From positions 8,412,001 through 8,476,000 of the forward strand of contig CM030709.1 of assembly GCA_017979445.1 (NCBI GenBank): a stretch of 64,000 nt of DNA. Direction: 5' to 3'. Position 1 is the stretch's first letter. The number at the start of each line of letters is the position of its first letter. The position numbers and the translations under genes are program-made. The DNA comes from Akebia trifoliata. Taxonomy: Eukaryota; Streptophyta; Magnoliopsida; Ranunculales; Lardizabalaceae. This document shows, piece after piece, positions 54,558 to 64,000 of this stretch. The notes under the pieces are model-generated. The model was not told where the DNA came from, did no database searches, and saw only the letters and a program-made list of their open reading frames with translations.

Positions 54558-55057
54558 GATGTATATTCATAAGATCCAAAAAAAAAACTTCTGATATATT
54601 TGATGGATTGAAGACACACCCCTCTTTCTCAATTCATATGAAACAGTATTGTGTATGTTTCTTTGTGAAATTCCTCTAGGCAAGAGAAAGGATTATGTTT
54701 AGATCGGATATTCAAAAAGAATGAGGCTTCCTGGTTTATGGTGCAATAAAAGCTCTTTTAGTATTTCATATTTCCATGTTATGCAAACTCAAAACACTAA
54801 CCCATAATTTTGTAACAGGTTTTGCAATATAAGAGTTAATGGATTTTCAGATAGACTTCTCTTCCTAAATTGGATGCGAAGCAAATAGCCATGTTCTACA
54901 TATATACAGAGCAGGAAGTAGGTCCTCATTACCCTCTCATTCCATGAAAGAATATATGGCACCATTACAAAAAGCCATATAAGAGAAAAGAGAAAAACAA
55001 TTAATACAGTTGAACCAATTGCAATACAAGTAGAAAGCAATCATTTAAAGAAGTATA

Positions 55058-56266
55058 TCACCTGCTAATTTCTTTGGCATAAGCAAGTACGAATTCCACA
55101 TATAAATTTTTTAAGGCAATCATCACTGTCATTAGTAGAGGCCCCATGATCGCTCCCTGTACAAATAATGAAGTAAATTATCTACCATGAAATTGCGAAA
55201 CCTCATCAATGGCTATAAAAACTATACTTAATCATAAACAATGAAGTTTACGAAACTGCATGATTTGTATGATATATTCTATCCAAAGAACAAAAAATCC
55301 TAGGAAAAAAAAGAACGGGAACAAGGCTTGTAGAGTGTATATGGGCAGCATGGCACTCATCAAAGCAAGGAATGTAGACATATAGAGGAAATGTATACGG
55401 TAGAATCGAAACAAAAGATAAGTTAAACACCCTTGGAAGAACGTAACCTTAGCGGTGGCCAACAACACACTACTAACCGCGTGATCAAGAACTTCGGCAC
55501 ACCGAACCCTAGTTGACTTTGAAACAGGAAGCATCTCCAAAACATGATCCATGACACCACCCGAATCCGAAGTAATCAAATAATACAAAAGCCAAAAGAA
55601 CACCATTAGCTAAGAAATGAAATTCAACAGTCCAACGGCACCTGACACAATCGAAACCACCGCTGAGAACAACAAATTCGTACTCCCCACCAAAACCATA
55701 GTACTACTTGCGAACACACGCTTCGGTACATCCAAACTGTGAAGAACAAAACCCTTAATTTTCTCCACTAAATCCTCCCAAGCAATAACAGACATAAACT
55801 CCCTAAAAACCTTATGGAAATCTCTATAAATCACATTCCACTCTACATTCCTCATCCTCCATTTAAGGCAATAAAGCTTCTCGGACAACGGTCTATGCCG
55901 CACTTGTCCTGGAACTTTTTCGGTAAACGAAGTCTATAACGGCCTAATCAAATAATGCTGAACTCCTTCAACGATTTCCGTCACATTGTAATGCAAAGCA
56001 AGAACATCAATCTGTTGCGACATTGTCTCATAGAATTTCATCATATAAGTATTGATCATTTCCGGCACCTTATTCTCATCCATCCAATGATCGATCCCAA
56101 TTCGCTCTGCATAATTACTCTCCTGCAAATGTGTTTTCAATGAAATCACCACGTCTTTCCCCTCAATTCCAATCTTATACGAAAACAACATGAATCCAGA
56201 CACAGATCCAAAGATCATAAACGTTATAAGTCCGATGCCAACTGTTCTTTTTAGTCCTTTAAGCAT
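55058..56266 (-). pseudogene. TMEM245-like (AI-2E transporter family) gene fragment in CACTA 2
   Basis: Minus strand, one reading phase: MLKGLKRTVGIGLITFMIFG (56266), HYNVTEIVEGVQHYLIRPL* (stop at 55934), VEKIKGFVLHSLDVPKRVFA, SAVVSIVSGAVGLLNFIS* (stop at 55610), [40 protein letters not shown] and [20 protein letters not shown] (55320). A last exon, VQGAIMGPLLMTVMIALKNL then YVEFVLAYAKEISR, ends near 55060. The multiple helices and the GPLL..V.I..KDLY-like end fit the plant transmembrane protein 245 homologue. The two stops are in frame; the second is TAG where CAG is expected (FIS*LMVF). The N-terminal half is missing. Confidence 0.85.
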
Positions 56267-56439
56267 TAAGGAAGTTGAGTATCGACTAATTCTACTCCAA
56301 AATGAACATTTGGGGACAATTAGACCGTTACGTCGAGCAAACGATATCGCTTTGACAGAAGTTGAAACTCAAATCAAGGATTTTAAATAAAAATGAGTTT
56401 AACAATGCTTGACAAATTATCTCGGACACGTGCACCAAT

Positions 56440-56669
56440 TATTCATTTGCCAACATCGTCCTTAAGAAAAGATATGGTGAACATGGTTCTGGTAGAGATG
56501 ACAATTTCCCATTTTCACCTTTAAAAACCACAAACAACACCATATCAGACATGAATTGGAATTTGGTGCCACAGGAAGTGAAGGGTGTGGAGTAGATAAC
56601 AAACTTGAGAAAAATAAATGCATCCCCTGCATTAAGCTTTTTGGAGCTAACAAAGACACTCCAACACAA
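56440..56669 (-). pseudogene. auxin response factor B3-domain exon fragment in CACTA 2
   Basis: The minus strand reads [20 protein letters not shown] then K, followed after a short intron-like gap by GENGKL. ARF proteins carry [27 protein letters not shown] at the end of the B3 DNA-binding domain, with an intron known near this point in several ARFs. The sequence after GENGKL no longer fits. Only about 30 residues are recognisable. Confidence 0.7.
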
Positions 56670-56759
56670 AGTTCCCCATTTTCAATTACTCACTCTAACT
56701 CATCCACAATCAAAGAGCAAAGCTACAATCTATTAACACCAAAACAAAAATAGTTGCAA

Positions 56760-58560
56760 GGGAGTCTAAAATGTATATAGAGGAAACTACATGTATAATA
56801 AAAGAAAAATAAACATAGATGTTTTGCCTAAAGATAATATTATTAACAAAAAGAAATGCTGAAAAAAAAAACTCAGTAAAGTGTGATGTTATAGTGAGTA
56901 TCAACACCTGCAAGGTCTGCATTTCAGTTCAAGGCATACTGATAGGAGTCACTTGTTTCAGTTCAGATATCTTCATCATCGATGCGATCCCAGATTTAAA
57001 ATATGCATATGCTTGCACCAGTTTTTATCTGATAAAGAAAACATTAGAAATCCGAAAGGAGGATTAGTCTAGTTAAGTTATCATACTACAGCAAATGTTC
57101 TCAAAGATTTTAAAAGCGTGTATCTATAACAATACTAACTTAAACGAAAGGAAAATCTTCTAGTAGAGAACCAGAATTGGAAGAGTCCATCTCCAAATAA
57201 TACTACATGCAGTATGACTAATCAGGAAAAGGAAAAAAGTAAAGCTCATTGCCCATGCGAAATCTCTGTATTGGCAGTTTATGGGATTTCAATGAGAATG
57301 AAAACTAATGGAAATCTGTGTTTCAGCCATTAGATTTAAATTAAGTGGCAAGTTGCAGTCTCATTAAGAAACTAGAGAGTTGAGATTAATTCAATATGAC
57401 TCAATGATCATCGTGAAATCTCATTCCAGTAAGGTAACCGGATTATACATAAGGGTACTTATCATCACATATCAGATGGTCTTATGGTAGAAATATTAAT
57501 ATGTTTAGGATCTTGTTTTTATAATGTGTCTTTTATGACTCATTATAGACGAACAACAATTTTTCACTTGGTTAAGCACTAAACTTGGTTTAATCTTATC
57601 AAGACGTATTACTCCATTGCATTGTTTCATCTCAATTGATCGTCTCACTCCATCAATTCACTGAAACAGTGAGATAGATGACTTGAACCTTGCCAGTGAA
57701 GACAATCTTGGACCTATTGTGATAATCTATTATCACATGGGGTGCGGTGTGCTTGCTTCTTTCTTGAAACTCGTTTAAGATAACATTGTTTAGTTCCATT
57801 CATCAAAGATTAAAACAGTGTGAAGTGTTTGAATTGGAGAAACTATCCTAAACAAGTTGGATTCAATTCTTTGAAGGCTCGACTCAAGAATGCAGTCCTG
57901 GTAGCAGGCACATTGCAACTACACAATTAAATAGGCCTAGCAAGCACATAGTTCTTAGTCTAGAAATGCTAGTACATGCAGTGTGATGCAAAGGGTTGCT
58001 ATCTGATAAGTTAAATGTGTTTTGAAACTTTAAGAAGTGAAATATTAAGGAAGGCTATAATATGCACTGTAATAGGGAAACAAAGACAAAAAATTTTGGT
58101 ACCAAGTCACATGCACTATTTAAGATCAAAAGAGAGAAGATTGACTGTGGAAGGCTATAATATGCACTGTAAAAAGATTCAATTATCACATATATCTTCA
58201 CATATATTCTCACACTGTTGGGTGGCGTGCACATTAGACTGTTTTTTTTTCTTTCATTGAGTGTGATAGGATTATTAATAGATCGAATCAAACTTAAAAT
58301 CCAATCCAATAACTTTAGGTCTAGATCAAGGATTTGGATTTCGACAAATATATGATACAATGAGGTTCCAACCCAACATTGATTCTAGGTCAACTATGTC
58401 TCAAAAATCGTCACAAAGTTGGATTATAGGTTTAAATTGACAAAGGAAAATTTCCAAAATTGTTGAAAACAATAAAAAAGAATATATGAAAAATTATGAA
58501 ATATATATAATGAAAATTCATAAAATCTAACTAAAACATAAAATTCTTTAGTTGAAATTT
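56760..58560. other. CACTA 2 interior without recognised gene
   Basis: AT-rich. The direct repeat GAAGGCTATAATATGCACTG (about 58051 and 58151) flanks about 100 bp. No protein family is recognised in either strand. Confidence 0.5.
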
Positions 58561-58561
58561 G

Positions 58562-58610
58562 TCAATTCTAAATTCTAAATTCTAAATTCTAAATTCTAAA
58601 TTCTAAATTA
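58562..58610. repeat. heptamer tandem repeat (ATTCTAA)n
   Basis: About seven copies of the 7-mer TTCTAAA / AATTCTA, in phase. The unit length equals that of plant telomeric repeats, but the sequence (TTTAGAA on the other strand) differs from TTTAGGG. Confidence 0.9.
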
Positions 58611-59220
58611 ACAAAAAACATTAAAATCCGAAAAAAAGCTAAAATCCAAAATCTGTACCGTTTCAGATCGTGCAACAAAGATCTTCCCCACGCTGTTCTC
58701 TATCTCACATGCTTCCTGCAATATAAAAAAGTAAAGAAAATTCAGAGATTGAAGAGCTCTAAAGCCGCTAAACAAAGAAAATTTTCCCTCCATTTTATAA
58801 TCAGATTAAACTTATAACTTCTCAAAATCTCACCGTAGAATATCTACTTGAATCCAAGGAGAAAGAAAAAAAATGGTGAAAAAATTCAGATCTAATCATA
58901 TCAAAACACTTAGATCTATGAAATCATTTGGATCCTTAATCAAATTTTTATTTGTTTTTAGGTTTTTTTTGTGTAAAATTAACTCATTTGGGAAACAAAA
59001 AATCAAAATTAATATACTTTGTGAAATCCAAAACCCTAGATCTCATCGTCATCAATCTGAACAACGCTATGGATCCATCAACTTGAGAGAGAGAGAGAGA
59101 GTCACCTTAAAAACAACAGATCACTCCATCGTTTTCAATCTTGAGAGATCGAGAGATCACTTCGAGTGATCAAATAAGAGCGATTGAGCGATGACATCGA
59201 TCCAGAGATGAGAAAGAAAT

Positions 59221-59440
59221 GGAGAGTAATCGATCGACAGTGAGAGAGCAATGGAGAGGTCGATCGATTGAGTGAGATAGAGAGAGCGGCAGAGAGTGAG
59301 AGGTCGATCGATCGACAGTGAGAAAGCAATGGAGAGAAATCGATCGACAGTGAAAAAGCAATGGAGAGGTCGATCGATTGAGTGAGATAGAGAGAGAGGC
59401 AGAGAGTGAGAGGTCGATCGATCGACTGAGAGAGAGAGAG
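59221..59440. repeat. 110-bp minisatellite near the right end of CACTA 2
   Basis: 59221-59330 and 59331-about 59430 share GGAGAG.AATCGATCGACAG, GAGGTCGATCGATTGAGTGA and GGCAGAGAGTGAGAGGTCGA. It is rich in GATCGATC and GAGA. Open frames read through it on the minus strand (Ser/Leu-rich, SLSHSIDR repeats) and are artefacts of the repeat. Confidence 0.9.
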
Positions 59441-59689
59441 AGAGAGAGAGGGAAAGAAACAATAGATTCGACTGTGAGAGAGTGAAAGAGGAGCAGCGAA
59501 TTTCGGGTTTAAAATTCGACCGAAAACGTGGTTCATGGGCCGCGGAGTTTCGGGTTTAAAATTCGACGGGCTAGGCCCAACAAATTTTTTTAGAAAAAAT
59601 TGTGATTTTCACGTAGTGAGAAGACCGTAAACGCCCACTTCTTCTACCATGATAGGTTGAGTTCAGATTCCTATGGAAGAAATTTGGGA

Positions 59690-60693
59690 GATAATACTCT
59701 CTGCACTTGTTATCTAATCTCTATCCAATTGCACCCATTATTTCTTCTCAACCTCTTCTTCTTTATCATCTTCTTCAACCTTTCAGCGTCACCCCAATCA
59801 CCATTATCCGCATATAAGTTCGACAACAACAAGCAGCTCCCTGCACTCTTAGGCTCGAGCTCATACACATTCTTAGCCGCTATTTATGCAAGTTCAATGT
59901 TTCCATGATTCCAACATGCCCCTAACAATGCTCCCCCCACACAAATGAATCAGGCTTGATGGGCATTTTCTTAATCAAATCATAAGCTTCATTGAGATCA
60001 CTTGCTCAACCTACAAGATCCACCATGCATGCATAATGCTCTAACCTTGGTTCAATCCCATGTTCTTCTCGCATCAAAAGGAAAATTTTCCATCCAATTT
60101 CAACTATTCTAGCATTACTACAAGCTGTGAGGGCTACTGTGAAAGTCAGGTGATCTAGTTGTATTTCCTCCTTCACCATCCGATTGAAGAGCGCAATTGC
60201 TTCATTATAGTATCCATGATTTGCATATCCAAAAATCATAGAGTTCCAAGTAACCGTGTTTTTCTTGCTCATCTTGTTGAAAAATGTCCCAGTTTCGTGT
60301 ATGAAACCACACTTAGCATACATGTCAACAAGAGAGCTACTCACGAATATGTCTTCTTCGACTCTAGCCACCAATGCATAGCCATGAATCTCTTTTTCCA
60401 CGTTTTGAATCTGCCACAGTTGCACAAGCAGGCAAGATGCCACTAACTGTAAATGAACTAGGCCGGATTCCTGCACGAACCATCTGTTTAAAGGTATAAA
60501 AAGCCTCATTGTCGCAGAAATTTTGTACGAACCCAGATATTATTGAGGTCCAAGATATGACATCAAGCTCAATGCCATTGTCCCTCATAGTTTGGAAAAG
60601 ATCTAAAGCAATCATGCCATGACCCACTTGAGAAAAACCTGCAATTAATGCGTTCCATGTCACTAAATTGGGCTTTTCTCCTGTTAATTTCAT
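59690..60693 (-). pseudogene. PPR protein (PLS class, E-type) pseudogene
   Basis: Minus strand: KPNLVTWNALIAGFSQVGHG, NGIELDVISWTSIISGFVQN, RPSSFTVSGILPACATVADS; after a frameshift near 60400-60420, KEIHGYALVARVEEDIFVSS, SLVDMYAKCGFIHETGTFFN, NTVTWNSMIFGYANHGYYNE, GIEPRLEHYACMVDLVG; then TGA in VG*ASDLNEAYDLIKKMPIK. Remains of the E region (AAKNVYELEPKSAGSCLLLS, NLYADNGD, NNGCNWIEI) follow to about 59690 with more lesions. Such proteins edit or stabilise organellar RNA. At least one frameshift and two stops are present, and the N terminus is missing. It lies just outside CACTA 2. Confidence 0.9.
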
Positions 60694-60719
60694 TAGCAGA
60701 TTAGGTTCTTGTCATATTC

Positions 60720-61970
60720 GAGGTAGCAATTCAAGACCCCCCGAGTCTTAAATGCAAATCAAGTTCGGATCAAATCTTTGAATTGACCCGATCCATTGCT
60801 AATCCTCCAAAAAAAATGACTTCATTAACATGACTAAGAATGACAATCAGCCCAAATAAAATAAAATAAATGGGGATGTTGCAAGTGGAAATGCAAAACC
60901 TAAGACTTCAATTTGTTATGGTCTCACTGTAGTCTGTTTCTCAGGTTAGAATACTCCCACCAAAAAAATATTAATATACAAAAGCCTATCCTTTATTTGC
61001 TACTAGTTTTCATCACAAGTACTTTCGAACATATCAAACTTACATCTGAGTTATAAGTGTGTGGACCCCTAGTTGAGAACCTTGGCTCAGTTTGACCTGC
61101 AACAAGAATCACATACAATCTTTTTATAAAAAATGACCTGAATTACGTTCTTGCCAAGTAACAATAATATGAACGCACCTTAGCTTGTGTACATGTAATC
61201 TTGTTCGAGTGTCAATCAATATGTTCATCTTCGTTGTCAGAATCTTTGTGACAAAGTCAAGCATTTCAAGATCAAGTAGGAGAGTGCCAGACACTAGTGC
61301 CAATAAAAGATTTTAAAGTTTCCTAGATTACAAAAACCAAGTAGATCAAGGACAGACTAAGCAAAACCATAATAATCATTAGTAGAAGAGGTGGACTAGA
61401 CGGTGAAGATCAGGGCATCATTTAAAGCTCCTATAAAAAATACAACTAAAAGCATAAAAGATGTGGAAACCTGGCCATCTTAACATAGTTGAGTGACCAA
61501 CCATCCAGAAAACCTTTTCCCAGAACAAGGTTGTGGGTGTGCCCAGATCAAGTACTTGAAATGGTAACCAGCATCATCGAGAGAGCACAACACTTCACAC
61601 AGACTTCTGAGATACTTGAGGGGAGAGTGGAGGTAGTAAATTTGTATCAGAGCCAAGCATAATGAAAAAACAAACTATTCCATAATACATAGCTGTTAGC
61701 GGTCAAACATAGCACACAAACAGTTCTTTTGCTTTGTGTCAATTTCTAACCCACAAAAATATATCTAAATTCTAAAATAAGGCCGAATTCAATGTAGATC
61801 AAATGAGGAGTAAAAATTCAATTGACAGTGCTGCCATCCCAATAAGAGATCAAGCGGGACCTAGTGTGCACACTTGAAACATTAAAAGGAACAGACACTA
61901 AAACATGATGAGGTAACTTTCCAAAATTAACTTCCAATTGCAGAAAAGATGGTGGCATAGAGAAAAATAG
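60720..61970. other. stretch without recognised gene
   Basis: No clear protein. The minus strand of 61030-61085 is open (AGQTEPRFSTRGPHTYNSDV) and could be one more captured exon, but the parent is unknown to me. Confidence 0.4.
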
Positions 61971-61979
61971 AACCACTTA

Positions 61980-62200
61980 CAGGAATCCGAACTACATTCT
62001 CCCTCTTCCACTCAAGAGGATTGTAGACAACAACAACCTACAGAAGAAAAGACATAGAAAGATAGAATTCATAACAAAAGTTTGTAGCCTTCTATTCAAT
62101 GAAAACCAATTTTTAACCTTACCGAGCTTTTCTCCTGAGACAAATCAACTTCTAATGAAGGACAATAACTTATATTCAAAAGAGGGCACTACAAAAGAAA
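61980..62200 (-). pseudogene. alpha-mannosidase (GH38) gene fragment
   Basis: Two minus-strand exons: LLNISYCPSLEVDLSQEKSS (62125-62195) and VVVVYNPLEWKRENVVRIPV (61980-62037, followed by GTAAGT). Plant lysosomal-type alpha-mannosidases contain LLNISYCPxSEVDL..GKSLVVVVYNPLGWKR.DVVRIPV; here the G of PLGWKR is E. Two adjacent exons and their intron are preserved and the rest of the 1000-residue enzyme is not seen. Confidence 0.85.
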
Positions 62201-62665
62201 GCCACATGTGATGAACTTCAATGTTCAAAATAATCTAGAAACCAGTTTCATGGGTCTATATGTATCAAAGTAAAGAACTTAAGATTTAGCTTATATTCAC
62301 ACAGTAAGAATTTTGCTTCCAGACTAGGGAGAAAAATGTGCAGAGTTCACAACATGTCCGTGAAGTAAGGGAAGATTTAGCTTCTAATTTACGCATATCC
62401 CATATGCATGCCTGAAAGAAAATATTTTCTCTTAAAAAATTGAAATTTCCTCAAAGAAGAACACAGTAAAGGCTTACAAGAGCAGAAGAACAAAACAGAC
62501 CAAGGACCAAATAGGTGAGAATGATATTTGCTTGAAATACAGGATATAAAATTATGAACTGCCATTCAAACTCAAGATTACAGCTCTCGAGGTTCAAAAT
62601 TCCTAAAACACAACAAAGAAGTTACAAATAAATAAATTTTAAACAGTATGCTGATATGAATTTAC

Positions 62666-62858
62666 CTTTATGATTTCATAATTTATTGGAATCTGTTTAG
62701 CAAAAGGAGGACACTCTAAACAAGCCTCAAGAGAATCATTTTGAAGGAGGTGACCCCACCTAGCTACTTGACTTGTATTTTGCATGTTCAATTCCTTGAT
62801 CTGCTTTTGAACTGCTGGCTTCAACACCTCCAACTCACTCATGGCATTCGATAATTTC
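62666..62858 (-). pseudogene. unassigned single exon, probably captured
   Basis: Between an AG acceptor and a GTAAAT donor the minus strand reads [63 protein letters not shown]. It is open with a protein-like composition, but I cannot place the family. It lies between the alpha-mannosidase and alternative oxidase pieces, on the same strand as the former. Confidence 0.5.
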
Positions 62859-62955
62859 TAAAAATAGAATATCAAAAGTAAATTTCACAAATGGGACATT
62901 GAAGTTGGAAAAAAATTCCGTAGATTATGTATACAAAAAGCATGGTGAAAAAAAT

Positions 62956-63137
62956 GTAACAGTGCAGGGAGTCTTCTTCAATGCCTTTTTTGTGCTCTAT
63001 ATGCTTTCCCCTAAGCTGGCTCATAGAGTTGTTGGGTATTTGGAGGAGGAAGCAATACATTCATATACAACTCCTGCTATTGCTATAAACTACTGGAGGC
63101 TGTCCAAGGATGCCAATCTGAAGGTGCAAGTTCATGG
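62956..63137 (+). pseudogene. alternative oxidase (AOX) gene fragment
   Basis: The plus strand reads [38 protein letters not shown], then directly [19 protein letters not shown]. Mitochondrial AOX has ..[22 protein letters not shown]..(about 12 residues)..APAIAIDYWRLPKDATL. The diiron [10 protein letters not shown] motif is present, but an in-frame deletion removes the loop after SYT. The N- and C-terminal parts are missing. It is on the opposite strand to the surrounding PRORP and mannosidase pieces. Confidence 0.9.
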
Positions 63138-63139
63138 AA

Positions 63140-63968
63140 AGTAAATCGAACCTGTAAAACAGATGGTAACAAAAGTTCATTGAGAAATAAAAAGCTACGC
63201 AACATAGATAAGAAATCAGAACCAATGTCAGAAACAGACAGAAATCTTCCGAAGCGATGTTTGCAGGCAATCCACAATGAATGTGTTCATATCATCACAA
63301 GATAACAGAAAGGAGATAATTACTTTCGATAAATACTAATCTGTAAAATCCTAAGTTGTGTGAAAACATATCACATGAACTGAAATGAAATAAAAGTAGT
63401 CTGTGTGCAAAGAACTGAAACTAAAAAAATAATAATTTTCAAGCCAATAGTCATGGTAAACCAAACTTCCGCCAGCCTTGAGAGGAAATCAGGTCCAAAA
63501 CTTAGTGCATTTTCATTCTAGTCATGCTTTTATTGTTAGCGTAAAAATTTTATCAAAAAGAAAGAAGAGAAAAGAAGTTGAGCAGACCTACCAAGAACAA
63601 GAAACAGAAAGAAACTAAAAAAAATGCCCTCACTCTCTCTTTAAAATAGTTCCAAAAGATTTCATCACGATATGCAAAAAAGTCATAACTCAACATGCCT
63701 ATTAACCATAGGAACCATAGGCTAAAGCATTACATCATACTAACATTAAGAGAGAGAACTGAAAACTACAACAATTCAAACTAATGGATGTGCAACTCCT
63801 ACTAAACCAAAAACATACCAAAGTAAGGTTTTAAATAGTACATACTTGATGTCGCTCTTTCCACTTGAGAAAGAATTTGCTGCCTAAGAGTTCAAAAATG
63901 TGATCTCGCATTTCATCATTTGTCACAAGCAAACACTTAAGTTTGACAGCGACATAGAGCCAATACCT
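63140..63968 (-). pseudogene. protein-only RNase P (PRORP) gene fragment
   Basis: One clear minus-strand exon, 63848-63968, reads YWLYVAVKLKCLLVTNDEMR then DHIFELLGSKFFLKWKERHQ, followed by GTATGT. This is the metallonuclease (NYN) domain of plant PRORP, with the conserved TNDEMRDH catalytic motif. The start of the next exon, VRFTF after a TTTACAG acceptor (63151), also fits. From there the sequence switches within a few codons to the reverse strand of the AOX fragment. The upstream part may continue beyond the window. Confidence 0.85.
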
Positions 63969-64000
63969 GAATTATAGATAAATACTATCAGATTCCAAAA

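Larger units (their letters stand above)
51555..59618. mobile_element. Pack-type CACTA element 2, 8.06 kb, AGA target duplication, carrying fragments of at least five host genes
   Basis: Left terminus CAGTATGTGAAAAAGGCCC, then ATATTTGACGGTCTTAGC. The right terminus read on the minus strand is CACTACGTGAAAATCACAA. AGA lies just outside both ends (51552-51554 and 59619-59621), the 3-bp target duplication expected of CACTA transposons. GACGG/CCCGTC repeats lie inside the left end and TTCGACGGGCTAGGCCC inside the right. No transposase was found; the cargo is gene fragments in both orientations, introns included. Its left 330 bp match element 1. Confidence 0.85.

Noticed and set aside
59135..59536. 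Ser/Leu-rich open frames of up to 133 codons
   Set aside because: They read through a GATCGATC/GAGA minisatellite; the repeating SLSHSIDR pattern is a repeat artefact.

Overview
This is an AT-rich plant nuclear window, almost certainly from a flowering plant. The evidence is spliced genes with GT..AG introns, a plant-specific FAF-like gene, plant-type gene fragments (myosin VIII, plastid phosphate transporter PHT2;1, PLS-class PPR, alternative oxidase), and copia, gypsy, CACTA, Harbinger and SINE elements. I cannot name the species. Only two genes look intact: a five-exon AMMECR1-family gene (6117-13829, +) and a single-exon FAF-like gene (32430-33041, -). Nearly everything else is transposon sequence or gene debris.

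Layout. 1-6.0 kb: short-LTR copia pieces, a decayed LTR and small inverted-repeat elements. 6.1-13.8 kb: the AMMECR1 gene, with a 1.2-kb Harbinger-type element in intron 3. 14-18.3 kb: MITEs and a SINE with a perfect 16-bp target duplication. 18.4-21.6 kb: two CACTA-type left ends followed by two exons of a bacterial-type ribosomal protein L1 gene. 23.1-26.8 kb: a decayed copia element on the minus strand. 26.8-29.5 kb: two gypsy-like LTRs head to head. 29.9-34.4 kb: the FAF-like locus with a 1.3-kb tandem duplication. 36.3-46.1 kb: a CACTA-type element carrying pieces of 2-oxoglutarate dehydrogenase E2, myosin VIII and beta-galactosidase, including an in-frame myosin/beta-galactosidase chimeric exon. 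47.3-51.1 kb: a second, decayed copy of the FAF-like locus. 51.6-59.6 kb: a CACTA element with a matching 3-bp AGA target duplication, carrying pieces of a diacylglycerol kinase, a receptor kinase, PHT2;1, a TMEM245-like membrane protein and an auxin response factor. 59.7-60.7 kb: a PPR pseudogene. 61.9-64 kb: another multi-gene assembly (protein-only RNase P, alternative oxidase, alpha-mannosidase, one unknown exon) that runs out of the window.

The main result is repeated multi-gene capture by CACTA-type transposons. At least twelve unrelated host genes are represented as short, intron-containing fragments in about 45 kb, usually behind CACTA ends. Secondary results are a foldback element family with a shared core but locus-specific arms, and a three-copy FAF-like locus in which the same Harbinger insertion is 90, 95 or 1338 bp long. 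Product names rest on residue patterns recognised by eye, without database searches.
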